Source: Roseiarcus sp963809245
GTDB taxonomy: Bacteria > Pseudomonadota > Alphaproteobacteria > Rhizobiales > Beijerinckiaceae
DNA: 64,000 nucleotides
Direction of reading: 5' to 3'
Assembly (NCBI GenBank): GCA_963809245.1
Contig: CAWEIU010000009.1
Span: 248,001 to 312,000 of the forward strand
Shown here: positions 44,974-53,811 of the stretch, in pieces
Layout: each line of letters starts with the position of its first letter
Position numbering within the stretch: the stretch's first letter is position 1
Program-made: the position numbers and the translations under genes
Notes under the pieces: generated by a model
What the model saw: only the letters and a program-made list of their open reading frames with translations
Database searches by the model: none
Told to the model about the DNA's origin: nothing

Positions 44974-46487
44974 TGGACGTCACGGTCGACGGGAAAGACA
45001 GGCCTCGGCAGGTGCTTGAAGTCGAACCGCGACAGGACGGGGGACGACAGCCCAGGCGCGTCGACCTCGATGACCTGCTCGGCGGGAAAGAACTCGTCGA
45101 AGCCGGCGCGGAAATGTCCGCGCGACTTGACGACGACCGCGCGGGCCTGGGCGATGTCCACACCCATCATCTCCAAAAACACCGGGTCGGCGCATTGCGT
45201 GCGGATGGAGATCACCACCACCTTGACGCCGCCGAGATCGAGCAGCGCCGTCGTGCCCAGGTTCATTCGCCGCCCGGCGTAGAAACCGCGCCGGCCGACG
45301 CAATCGCCGTCGCGGATTCGCACGACCGTCGCATCGGCTTCGAAGCGCTTGGAAAACTGGCCTGCGGGCGATCGGTTGAAGACGGCGCGAAACCGCGCGC
45401 CCTCGCCGAGTTGCTGCGCCTCGCGCGCCAGCGCGGCGTCGTTGAACACGCCGAGCACGACGTCTTGCGCGCCAGCTTTGACCAGGCCTTCGAGAATGAA
45501 GGTGGTGTTGCCGCTCGCGCCGCCGCCGGGATTGTCGGCCACGTCGGCGAGAATGACAGGGCGCAGCGCGGCGTCCTGTCCGACTTTGACTACGGTCGCG
45601 AGAGCGTCTTCGAGCGAGGTCAGATGGGGATCGAAACGCAGGTGCTGGCTCCAGGCGAAGTCAGCGATGTCCAACGCCAAGGCTTCGGCGGCGGCCTTGG
45701 CGGTTCTCGACGTCACGATGATGGCGAGCCCGTTCTTGGGCGTGTCGGCGTAGGCGAAGCCGCCCAGGATCGAGACATTGAGGATGTCGGGGGTGAGCCG
45801 CGATTGCCCGTAGTTGATGATGTCGGCGTAGGGGCCGCGCGCCGTCAACTGGGTGACGGTCGGCGGGGTGACGGGCAGCCGGACCAGCGCCGCTTGCGGC
45901 TTCAAGCCGCCGAACATCTCGATGAGCGTCGCCGCGGCCTCGCGACCGCGATCGGCCATATCGACATGGGGGTTGGTGCGGTAGGCGACGATCACGTCGG
46001 CATTGTCGACCATGCGCTGGGAGACGTTGCCGTGCAGATCGAGCGTGGCGACGATCGGCGCATCGGGCCCGACGATCTCCCGCACCATGGCGAAGATCTC
46101 GCCGTCGGGGTCACGGTTCTCGGTCGTGATCATGGCGCCGTGGTTGCAAATGTAGACGGCGTCGAGCGGCATCGCCGCCTCGAGCCGCGCGCGCATGTCA
46201 GCAAGCACGTCAGAATAGAAAACATGGTCCGCGGGACCGGCGGCCTCGACCAGGCCCATGAGGATCGGCAGCGGCGCCCAGTCGATCCTGGAGTTCATGG
46301 CCGCATAGAAGGCGCGAAGTTCGGTCGGGAGCTTCGATTCGGTTTTCCTCAACTCTTCCAGGAACTCGCCGCCAGCGACGTACAGGCGATCAAGGAAGTC
46401 GTCTTTTTGCGTCACGGGAGAGAAGCTGTTGCTCTCCAACATGAGGCCGAGCATGGCCACGCGCTTCTTTGACCGATCTGCGAACAT
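44958..46487 (-). CDS. M81-family metallopeptidase/MlrC-like protein
   Basis: About 509 residues from ATG 46487 (GTG 46496 possible). The N-terminal DUF1485 domain shows LGLMLESNSFSPV, ICNHGAMIT and TLDLHGNVS, with metal-binding candidates in NPHVDMADRG; the C-terminal MlrC domain has ILADVADNPGGGASGN and the final PVFPVDRDV. MlrC of sphingomonads cleaves linearised microcystin; most homologues in proteobacteria lie in amino-acid or amide catabolism clusters and have unknown substrates. The overlap with the DSD1-like gene suggests a pathway in which a peptide or amide of a D-hydroxy amino acid is opened. Confidence 0.9.
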   Translation of the reverse strand: MFADRSKKRVAMLGLMLESNSFSPVTQKDDFLDRLYVAGGEFLEELRKTESKLPTELRAFYAAMNSRIDWAPLPILMGLVEAAGPADHVFYSDVLADMRARLEAAMPLDAVYICNHGAMITTENRDPDGEIFAMVREIVGPDAPIVATLDLHGNVSQRMVDNADVIVAYRTNPHVDMADRGREAAATLIEMFGGLKPQAALVRLPVTPPTVTQLTARGPYADIINYGQSRLTPDILNVSILGGFAYADTPKNGLAIIVTSRTAKAAAEALALDIADFAWSQHLRFDPHLTSLEDALATVVKVGQDAALRPVILADVADNPGGGASGNTTFILEGLVKAGAQDVVLGVFNDAALAREAQQLGEGARFRAVFNRSPAGQFSKRFEADATVVRIRDGDCVGRRGFYAGRRMNLGTTALLDLGGVKVVVISIRTQCADPVFLEMMGVDIAQARAVVVKSRGHFRAGFDEFFPAEQVIEVDAPGLSSPVLSRFDFKHLPRPVFPVDRDVQWRRP

Positions 46488-46541
46488 GCCGTGCACCCGC
46501 GTTGAATTCGTGGGTTTTGCAGTAGCAGGCTCAAAACGGCT

Positions 46542-47501
46542 TTAGCCAATGCAAGCTCGGCCTCGCCTGATGCGCCATTCGCATCGTTCCTCCGAACCGG
46601 GAGTAGGGTCTCCGAGCAAGGCCCAGAATTCCTCAGCCATCGGCGGGAGCGGCTCGCGCGAGCGGAAGAGCCTGATCTCGACGGGGAAGATCCACTCCTC
46701 GCCGCCGGCGATCACCAACTCGCCCGAGGCGAGCTCCGCCTTGATGCTGCTCTCCGGCAGCCAGGAAAGCCCCCTTCCTTCGCCGCTCATCAATTTGAGC
46801 ACCGCCGCGAGGTGCGAGACGAACACGCGGTTGAGGTAGAGCCGCGACGTGCTGTGGGCGAGCGCGCTTTCGACGACGCGGCCGATGGCGGAGGTTTCCG
46901 CGTAGGCTAGGTAGTGGACGGGTTCATCCTCGGCGCCCGGCAGGCGATCGATCGGCACGCCCGCATTGTCGGGCAACGACACCGGCAGCAATCGGTCAGT
47001 TCCCACCAGTTTCGAGATGAAATGGACCGGCGGCAGATTCGTTTCGATTGTCGGGTGCGCGTGCGCCAGCGTGAAATGGCAATCCCCCCGCAAGAGGGAT
47101 TGGACGCAGTCGGCGAACTGGTTGGAGTCGAGCCTCGTGTTGAACACGTGGCTGCGGGACTCGAGCGAGCGCAACCAATTGGGAAAGAACGACATCGACA
47201 GGCTGTGCGTCGCGGCGAAACGAATGATCGTCGCCGTGTAGTCGTCGACGCGTCTCGCGTCGTCCCGTCCCTGATACAGCCGCCGCAGCACTTCTTCCGC
47301 CACCGGGCGGAACCGTTCCCCCGAAGGCGTCAAAGTAACTGGCTGCGTCGTGCGGTCGAACAGGGTCGCCCCGACCCATTCCTCGAGGCTCTTTATGCGC
47401 CGGCTAAAGGCCGGTTGGGTCGTATGGCGCCCTTCCGCCGACCGCGAAAAATTGCGCGTGTCGACCAGGCTGAGGAAGTCTTCGAGCCAGCGGATTTCCA
47501 T
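46542..47501 (-). CDS. LysR-family transcriptional regulator
   Basis: A 319-residue regulator with N-terminal winged helix (MEIRWLEDFLSLVDTRNFSR then TTQPAFSRRIKSLE) and a substrate-binding domain. Start at ATG 47501 by family alignment; the frame is open further upstream. It lies between the M81/DSD1 pair (same strand) and the divergent aldehyde dehydrogenase operon, with a 164-base promoter region, so it most likely controls the latter and possibly both. Confidence 0.92.
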   Translation of the reverse strand: MEIRWLEDFLSLVDTRNFSRSAEGRHTTQPAFSRRIKSLEEWVGATLFDRTTQPVTLTPSGERFRPVAEEVLRRLYQGRDDARRVDDYTATIIRFAATHSLSMSFFPNWLRSLESRSHVFNTRLDSNQFADCVQSLLRGDCHFTLAHAHPTIETNLPPVHFISKLVGTDRLLPVSLPDNAGVPIDRLPGAEDEPVHYLAYAETSAIGRVVESALAHSTSRLYLNRVFVSHLAAVLKLMSGEGRGLSWLPESSIKAELASGELVIAGGEEWIFPVEIRLFRSREPLPPMAEEFWALLGDPTPGSEERCEWRIRRGRACIG

Positions 47502-47665
47502 GTGCGCCACAAGTGGATTGTTATCGTTCGGCCGACAAGCAAAAACCGTGCTACCTCGACGGTTGGTTAATGCGTGACGCACATGACCGTATCAGAAAAT
47601 GACATTCGCCACGATCCGATCCAATGCCGACGTTGATAATCGGTCAATCAACGAGGCGCGTCGAG

Positions 47666-49108
47666 ATGGCGAAGGAAGTGCGGGCGTACTGGCGAAATTT
47701 CATCGACGGCGAATGGGTCGACGCGAGTGACGGCCGGCGCATCCCGGTCGAGGATCCCGCGACCGGCGAGATCATCGCCGAAGTCGCCTGCGGCGGGGCC
47801 GCCGAAATCGACCGCGCGGTCCAAGCGGCGCGGCGGACCTTTGCGAGCCGCGTGCTGCTGCAAATGACGCCCGCCGCGCGCGGCGAACTGATGTTCGAAA
47901 TCGCCCGCCAGTTGCAGCCGCTCGCCGACGAAATCGCTTTCGTCGAAATGCGCGACAACGGCAAGACGTTGGCGAACGGCTACAACGAGGTCAAGCTCAC
48001 GCAGCGCTATCTGCACTATTATGGCGGCCTCGCCGACAAGCTCGAGGGGCGCCAGATCCCACTCGGCGACGGCGTCGTCGATTACACGATGCACATGCCC
48101 TATGGCGTTTCCGCCCAGATCGTGCCGTGGAACGGCCCGCTGCCGGTCGGCGCCAGATCGGTCGCCTGCGCTCTCATCACCGGCAACACCGTCGTTCTGA
48201 AATCGCCGGAGGATTCGCCGCTCAGCCTGTTCCTGTTCGCCGAGGCGTGCGAGAAGGCGGGCGTTCCCAAAGGCGCGCTCAATATCGTGTGCGGATATGG
48301 TCCGCAGGCGGGCGCGGCGCTCGTCTCTCACCCGGATATCGACCACGTTGTTTTCACCGGCTCGGTCGCGACCGGCAAGAGCGTGCTGCGCGCCGCCGCT
48401 GAGCGCGTGATGCCCTGCGTCATGGAACTCGGCGGCAAGTCGGCGGCCGTTGTCTACGCCGACGCCGACCTCGACCTGACCGCGCGCAACGCCGCTCGCG
48501 GCATCTTCCATCATGCGGGGCAGATCTGCTCGGCGGCTTCGCGGCTGCTCGTTCAGCGACAGGTCCACGATCAACTCGTCGAAAAGCTCAAGGCCGAAGC
48601 GGAACGCCGCTCCGTCGGCCCCGGCGCCGACAAATGCGACATGGGGCCGGTGATTTCTCAGAAGCAACTCGGCAGGATCGAAGCGTTGATCGACGTGGGC
48701 GTGCAGGAAGGCGCGAAGCTGCAGACGGGCGGCCGTCGGCTCGATCGTCCGGGGCACTTCTTGCCGCCGACGATCTTCGCCGACGTCACGCCTGAGATGC
48801 GCATCGCCAATGAGGAGTTCTTTGGTCCGGTGCTGGTCGTGATCCCGTTCGATACGCCCGAAGAAGCGATCGAGATCGCCAACGGCACGGACTACGGGCT
48901 TGCCGCGGGCGTGTTCACGCGCGATCTGCGGCTCGCGCATTGGACGGCGGAGCGCCTCGTCGCTGGCCAGGTCTACGTCAACGACTGGTGGGTCGGCGGC
49001 GTCGAGACGCCTTTCGGCGGCGCCAAGCGCTCCGGGTTTGGCCGCGAGAAGGGTCAAGAGGCGCTGCTGGGCTACGTGCAGACGAAGAATATCGGCATCA
49101 GGTTCTGA
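47666..49108 (+). CDS. NAD(P)-dependent aldehyde dehydrogenase
   Basis: A 480-residue ALDH. Catalytic Glu in VMELGGKSAAV and Cys in HAGQICSAASRL are present, as is the cofactor Lys (VVLKSPED). ATG 47666 is chosen because family alignment begins with AYWRNFIDGEW shortly after and GAGG lies upstream. First gene of the operon with SDR and DhaK/DhaL, divergent from LysR. Substrate is unknown; an aldose or glycolaldehyde-like compound would suit the pathway. Confidence 0.93.
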   Translation: MAKEVRAYWRNFIDGEWVDASDGRRIPVEDPATGEIIAEVACGGAAEIDRAVQAARRTFASRVLLQMTPAARGELMFEIARQLQPLADEIAFVEMRDNGKTLANGYNEVKLTQRYLHYYGGLADKLEGRQIPLGDGVVDYTMHMPYGVSAQIVPWNGPLPVGARSVACALITGNTVVLKSPEDSPLSLFLFAEACEKAGVPKGALNIVCGYGPQAGAALVSHPDIDHVVFTGSVATGKSVLRAAAERVMPCVMELGGKSAAVVYADADLDLTARNAARGIFHHAGQICSAASRLLVQRQVHDQLVEKLKAEAERRSVGPGADKCDMGPVISQKQLGRIEALIDVGVQEGAKLQTGGRRLDRPGHFLPPTIFADVTPEMRIANEEFFGPVLVVIPFDTPEEAIEIANGTDYGLAAGVFTRDLRLAHWTAERLVAGQVYVNDWWVGGVETPFGGAKRSGFGREKGQEALLGYVQTKNIGIRF

Positions 49109-49189
49109 CATCCGCTTGCCTTGCGAGTTCCCTGTTAGAGGGCGCTCAGCTATTGAGGAAGCGTCCGGCGTCATAGAGGATTCCGAGAA

Positions 49190-49963
49190 ATGGCCGACGC
49201 TCCCGTATCAATTGACCTGAACTTCCCCCTGACGGGCAAGCGCGCGCTGGTGACAGGCGGCGCCTCGGGGATCGGCGCGGCGATCTGCGACGCCTTCGCC
49301 GCCAAGGGCGCGCGGGTCGCGGTCGTCGACCTCAACGCCGACGCCGCGCGCGCCAAGGCCAATGCGCTCGGCGGCGGCGCGATCGGCATCGCCTGCAACG
49401 TCGCGGATCCGGCCTCCGTGAAGGCGGCGATCGACGGCGCGTCGAGCGCTTTCGGCGGTATCGATATTCTCGTCAACAGCGCCGGCGTCGTTTTCCTCGC
49501 TCCGGCCGAGGAGCTCCCGCTCGACGATTGGGACAAGACGATCGCGATCAATCTGACCGGAACCTTTCTCGTCTCGCAGGCCGTCGGCAAGGCGATGATC
49601 GCCGCAGGCCGAGGTGGCAAGATCATCAACCTCGCCTCCCAGGCGGGCAGCGTCGCCATCGATCAGCACGTCGCTTATTGCGCATCCAAATTCGGCGTCA
49701 TCGGCCTCAGCAAGACGCTGGCGGCCGAATGGGGCAAGCACCGCATCTGCGTCAATACGATCTCGCCGACCGTCGTGCTGACCGAACTCGGCAAGAAGGC
49801 GTGGGACGGTCCGAAGGGCGAGGCGCTGAAGACCCGCATCCCGTCCGGCCGCTTCGCCTATCCCGAAGAGATCGCCGCGGCCGCTGTGTTCCTGGCCTCC
49901 AGCGGCGCCGAAATGATAAACGGCGCGGATTTGCTGGTCGACGGCGGCTACACGATCGTCTGA
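49190..49963 (+). CDS. Short-chain dehydrogenase/reductase (SDR)
   Basis: A 257-residue classical SDR with TGGASGIG (22-29), NSAGV, Ser in NLASQAG, and YCASK (Tyr, Lys). Ends in VDGGYTIV. In an operon with dihydroxyacetone-kinase-type subunits it could oxidise a polyol or reduce a ketose; D- or L-erythrulose or dihydroxyacetone are possible products. This is inference from neighbours. Confidence 0.92.
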   Translation: MADAPVSIDLNFPLTGKRALVTGGASGIGAAICDAFAAKGARVAVVDLNADAARAKANALGGGAIGIACNVADPASVKAAIDGASSAFGGIDILVNSAGVVFLAPAEELPLDDWDKTIAINLTGTFLVSQAVGKAMIAAGRGGKIINLASQAGSVAIDQHVAYCASKFGVIGLSKTLAAEWGKHRICVNTISPTVVLTELGKKAWDGPKGEALKTRIPSGRFAYPEEIAAAAVFLASSGAEMINGADLLVDGGYTIV

Positions 49964-49980
49964 GCCGCAGCCGTTGGATC

Positions 49981-50070
49981 GTCATTGCGAGGAGCGTGCG
50001 CTCCGAAGCAATCCATCCTCCGCTTGCATCGTAGGCGCTGCTGGATTGCGTCGCTCCGCTCGCAATGACG
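49981..50070. repeat. Dispersed palindromic repeat, family B (copy 4)
   Basis: GTCATTGCGAGGAGCGTGCG to GCTCGCAATGACGG around TCCTCCGCTTGCATCG. It lies in the gap between the SDR and dhaK genes. The centre CCTCCGCTTGCATCG is shared with the copies at 51783, 52809 and 59683. Confidence 0.85.
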
Positions 50071-50126
50071 GGGACGTTTCAGACAAAATGCAAAGTGCGC
50101 TAGAAAAGACCCAGGAGCTCGTCGTC

Positions 50127-51119
50127 ATGCAACGTTTCATCAATGATCCGGATTTTGTCGTCGACGACACCGTACGCGGTTTCGTCAAAGCGCACAGCGA
50201 TCTCGTCAGGCTCACCGACAACCCTAAAGTCGTCGCGGCCGCGCAGGGGCCGATCCAGGGTAAGGTCGGGGTCGTCACCGGCGGCGGGTCGGGGCACGAG
50301 CCGGCGTTCATCGGCTATGTCGGGCGCAATATGCTCGATGCGGTCGCCGTGGGCGAAATCTTCTCTTCGCCGACCGCCAAGAGCTTCCACGACGCGTTTC
50401 GGGCGGCCAACGGCGGTCGCGGCGTCGTTTGCCTCTATGGCAACTACGCCGGCGACAACATGAACGTCAAAATGGCGGTGAAGCTCGCCGCCAAGGAGGG
50501 CATCGAAGTGCTCACCGTGGTGGCGAACGACGACGTCTGTTCGGCGCCGGCGAGCGAGCGCGAAAAGCGTCGCGGCGTCGCCGGCGAGATCTTCATGTGG
50601 AAGTGCGGCGCCGCCAAGGCCGCCCTCGGCGGCGGCCTGAAGGACGTGCAGGCGGTGGCGCAAAGGGCGATCGACAATTGTCGCTCGATCGGCGTCGGCC
50701 TCGGGCCGTGCACGCTGCCCGCGGTGGGTCATCCCAATTTCGCGATCGCGCCGGAAACGATGGAGGTCGGCATCGGCCATCACGGCGAACCGGGAGCGCG
50801 CGTGGAGCCCTTGAAGCCTGCGGCTGGCGTTGCGCGCGACATGGTCAACACCATTCTCGACGATCACAACCTGCCCGCCGGGACCGAGGTCGCGATCCTC
50901 ATTTCGGGCCTCGGCGCCACGCCGACGAACGAGCTCTACATCCTCAACGACACGATCGACGAGGAAATCGGCAAGCGCGGGCTGAAAATCACGCGCGCCT
51001 ATATCGGCAATTTCTTCACGTCGCTGGAGATGGTCGGCGCAACGCTGACGATCATGGCGTTGGACGACGAGTTGAAAGCGCTGCTTGCGCTCGATGTCGC
51101 ATGTCCGGCGCCCTTGTGA
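50127..51119 (+). CDS. dhaK: Dihydroxyacetone kinase subunit DhaK (DAK1 domain)
   Basis: A 330-residue substrate-binding subunit. GGGSGHEPAFIGYVG forms the typical loop; GIGHHGEPGAR holds the His that covalently binds the ketone substrate. GNYAGDNMN is also characteristic. The separate DhaK and DhaL genes fit either PTS-type or ATP-type kinases; no dhaM or PTS gene is nearby. Related split DAK kinases can act on erythrulose, so the substrate is not certain. Start ATG 50127 follows AGGAG. Confidence 0.94.
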   Translation: MQRFINDPDFVVDDTVRGFVKAHSDLVRLTDNPKVVAAAQGPIQGKVGVVTGGGSGHEPAFIGYVGRNMLDAVAVGEIFSSPTAKSFHDAFRAANGGRGVVCLYGNYAGDNMNVKMAVKLAAKEGIEVLTVVANDDVCSAPASEREKRRGVAGEIFMWKCGAAKAALGGGLKDVQAVAQRAIDNCRSIGVGLGPCTLPAVGHPNFAIAPETMEVGIGHHGEPGARVEPLKPAAGVARDMVNTILDDHNLPAGTEVAILISGLGATPTNELYILNDTIDEEIGKRGLKITRAYIGNFFTSLEMVGATLTIMALDDELKALLALDVACPAPL

Positions 51120-51130
51120 GGAGAAGGTCG

Positions 51131-51778
51131 ATGCAAGCATTCTCCAACGCCGACGCCGGCGACATCGTCCTGACCATTGCGCAGCGCATCGTCGCCAACC
51201 GCGCCTATCTGAGCGAAATCGACGGCCTGATCGGCGACGGCGATCATGGCGTGAACATGGCCAAGGGGTTCGGTCTCGCGGCCGACCGGCTGCGCGGCGA
51301 AAAGGTTTCGCTGTCGGGGTCGCTGGCGACGCTGGGCGACGTGCTGTTGAGCGAAATCGGCGGCTCGATGGGGCCGCTCTACGGCGTAATGTTCTCCGGT
51401 TTCGCCGAGGCCCTGGGCGATGTCGCCGAGATCGACGCGGCGGCGTTCGAGCGAATGCTGCGCAACGGCTTGGCTGAGGTGCAGTCGGTCGGCGACGCCA
51501 AGGTTGGCGACAAGACTCTCATCGACGCCTATGCTCCGGCGTTGGCGGCGTTTTCGGCTGCGACCGCGGCGGGCGAGACCTTCCCCGCCGCGCTGGACGC
51601 GCTCGCCGCCGCCGCGAACACGGGACGCGACAGCACGATCGGCCTCGTCGCCAGGATCGGCCGCGCCAGCCGGCTCGGCGAGCGCTCGCGCGGCGTGCTC
51701 GACCCCGGGGCGACGTCCTGCGCCATCATCCTATGCGCCTTCGCCGAGGAGGCGAAAGCGAAGCTCGCGGCGGCGTAA
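51131..51778 (+). CDS. dhaL: Dihydroxyacetone kinase subunit DhaL (DAK2 domain)
   Basis: A 215-residue nucleotide-binding subunit. IGDGDHGVNMAKGF holds the Asp residues that bind Mg-ADP/ATP; GGSMGPLYG, GDKTLIDA and DSTIGLVARIGRASRLGERS are family features. GAGGAGAAGG is an excellent ribosome binding site, and only 11 bases separate it from dhaK. Together they would phosphorylate a short ketose to, for example, dihydroxyacetone phosphate. Confidence 0.94.
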   Translation: MQAFSNADAGDIVLTIAQRIVANRAYLSEIDGLIGDGDHGVNMAKGFGLAADRLRGEKVSLSGSLATLGDVLLSEIGGSMGPLYGVMFSGFAEALGDVAEIDAAAFERMLRNGLAEVQSVGDAKVGDKTLIDAYAPALAAFSAATAAGETFPAALDALAAAANTGRDSTIGLVARIGRASRLGERSRGVLDPGATSCAIILCAFAEEAKAKLAAA

Positions 51779-51782
51779 GACC

Positions 51783-51873
51783 CGTCATCGCGAGCGAAGC
51801 AAAGCAATCCATTGGCGCCGACGATGCAAGCGGAGGAATGGATTGCTTCGTCGCTACGCTCCTCGCAATGACG
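51783..51873. repeat. Dispersed palindromic repeat, family B (copy 5)
   Basis: CGTCATCGCGAGCGAAGC to GCTCCTCGCAATGACG, directly after dhaL, so it may serve as a transcript 3' end. The rest of the gap to 52152 shows no gene. Confidence 0.85.
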
Positions 51874-52152
51874 AGCGGAAGTGCGCAACGTTCTCCTGCG
51901 CGAGCCTCTGATCAAGAGTCAATTCGCCGCGCTCTCGCAAGCCAATAAGATCATCTTCGGCATCGCCTCGGTGCGCGCCAACGTTCACTCAGGACGATCC
52001 GGCGCGGTAGCCTTCTTGCGTGCTGCTGCGGCTGGAGCGGCATGGTCGGTCGCGCCGATGCTCCCTTCAGCGCCACGCTTCGAGCGCGTGGCGCTTTCGC
52101 GTTGCCGCGTGACGCGGCCCGCGCTAGGGGCGCGCGTCGCGCCACAGCGCAA

Positions 52153-52601
52153 TCAGACCGTGCGGCCGCCGTCGACCTCGAGCACGACGCCGGTGACGAA
52201 CTCGGCTTCGTCGGAGGCGAGATAGAGGCACGCGTTCGCGATGTCTTTGGGTTCGGACAAGCGGCCGAGCGGAATCGTCGAAATGAACCGCGCGCAATTC
52301 TCCGGCGTGTCGGGAACGCCCATGAAGGATTCGAGCAGTCCGGTCGCGCCCATCACCGGGGCGACGCAATTGACCCAAATCTTCCGTGGCGCAAAGCCGC
52401 TTCGACGTGGTCGCGGCGGGTCACGTCGCCTTGAACGGCGATCGCCGCCGATCCGATTTCGTTGGCGAGCTTCTGCGCTCCCTCGCCGTTCAGGTCCATG
52501 ATCGTCACCTTCGCGCCCTCGCGAGCAAAGACACGAGCGATCTCGGCGCCGAAGCCGGAGGCGGCCCCGGTGACCAGGGCAGATTTTCCATTCAGTCGCA
52601 T
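52153..52601 (-). pseudogene. SDR gene with internal deletion and frameshift
   Basis: The N-terminal part (MRLNGKSALVTGAASGFGAE to GDVTRRDHVEAAL) and the C-terminal part (WVNCVAPVMGATGL to VTGVVLEVDGGRTV) are clear SDR sequence, but the roughly 90-100 residues between, including NNAG, the catalytic Ser and YxxxK, are missing, and the two parts are in different frames with the junction near 52385. No active enzyme can be made. Confidence 0.9.
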
Positions 52602-52808
52602 GATTACGCGTTCCACGAGTGTTGTTCTGCGAGCGCACAGCTCGCACTCGCAATCATGTTCGCTCTGGACCTGGGAAGGACAATAGTATTTTTGCCTAGG
52701 CTCCATACGCGGGCGATATGGAATCCTGATGGAGACGATGTCGTCGCCGATGGAACGACGCCGCATCGCCGACGGCCGTCTCCGGAGCCGTCAGCATTCA
52801 CGTCGCAA

Positions 52809-52894
52809 CGTCATTGCGAGGAGCGTAGCGACGAAGCAATCCATACCTCCGCTTGCATCGCCGTCGCCGCTGGATCGCTTCGCTCGCGATGACG
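52809..52894. repeat. Dispersed palindromic repeat, family B (copy 6)
   Basis: CGTCATTGCGAGGAGCGTAG to CGCTCGCGATGACGG in the 361-base gap 52602-52962. Nothing else recognisable is in that gap. Confidence 0.85.
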
Positions 52895-52962
52895 GGTAGC
52901 TTCGCGGATTTGCAAGGCCAAGAGAGCTGAACGGCGAGGCGCGACGCCTCGCGATTTGGCGT

Positions 52963-53799
52963 TCAGGCGGAGCGGGCGGTCATCGTGATTTGGCCGCGCG
53001 CGTTCGCGATCCAAAGTTCCGCTGCCGCGCCGCAGACTTTGAAGGTCTGCTGGTCGAAGAGCGGCGCGACGCCGCGGAAGGAGAAACGCGCGGGCAGGGC
53101 GCCGTCGCGCATGGCGCGCGCCATCCTCAGGAGATAGGTCGCCTGCAACGGACCATGGACCACGAGCCCGGGATAGTTTTCGATTTCCGTCGCATAGGGC
53201 CGGTCGTAGTGAATGCGGTGGCCATTGAAGGTGGCGGCGGAGTAGCGGAACAGGAGGGTCGCGCTGGCCTCGATCGAGGCCGACCGTTCTGGCGTCGGCT
53301 TGGCCGCTGGCTCGTTGCCGCTCGCGCTCGCGGCTTGCGAGACGGCGTCGCGATAGACGATGTCCTGCCGCTCCGAGAGCGCCAGGCCTCGCTCGGTGCT
53401 GTAGTCATGGGCCACGGTGACGAACAGCAGCGGGCCGCTGCGGCCGTCCTTGAACGAAACGTCGTCGATGCGCGAGCGCCGCGTGACCCGGTCGCCGACG
53501 CGCAACGGGGCGCCGGAGAACCTCAGCTCGCCGCCGGCCCACATGCGGCGCGGCAAAGGGGCGGGCGGCAGAAAGCCGCCGCGCGCCGGGTGGCCGTCCG
53601 GCCCTAGCGTGGACATGCTGGCGATGTCCGGCGCAAGGCACCAGTGGATTCCGGTCGGCGCTTCGGCGCCTTCCACCGTCTCGCCGTCGTCATCCAACAC
53701 CGCGAGAAGACTGGCGGCGAGCCGGGGCGTGATGACGTCCTCGGCCTCCGCCGTTCGTCCGATCCAGGTTCTGAGGCGCTCGATGTCGATCGACGTCAT
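52963..53799 (-). CDS. ich: MaoC/hotdog-type hydratase, itaconyl-CoA (mesaconyl-C4-CoA) hydratase-like
   Basis: A 278-residue double-hotdog protein like mesaconyl-C4-CoA hydratase and itaconyl-CoA hydratase. The C-terminal hydratase motif FNGHRIHYDRPYATEIENYP, followed by LVVHGPLQ, holds the catalytic His/Asp region; the N-terminal half has the FAS1-like dehydratase domain. In the itaconate route it would hydrate itaconyl-CoA to citramalyl-CoA. Its neighbours (CoA-transferase and CitE-type lyase) complete that route. Twelve bases separate it from the acyl-CoA dehydrogenase. Confidence 0.86.
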   Translation of the reverse strand: MTSIDIERLRTWIGRTAEAEDVITPRLAASLLAVLDDDGETVEGAEAPTGIHWCLAPDIASMSTLGPDGHPARGGFLPPAPLPRRMWAGGELRFSGAPLRVGDRVTRRSRIDDVSFKDGRSGPLLFVTVAHDYSTERGLALSERQDIVYRDAVSQAASASGNEPAAKPTPERSASIEASATLLFRYSAATFNGHRIHYDRPYATEIENYPGLVVHGPLQATYLLRMARAMRDGALPARFSFRGVAPLFDQQTFKVCGAAAELWIANARGQITMTARSA

Positions 53800-53811
53800 G
53801 GATCCTTGCCC

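Noticed and set aside
51874..52152. Possible small gene between dhaL and the broken SDR
   Set aside because: Open frames exist on both strands but show only Arg/Ala-rich composition without ribosome binding site or similarity.
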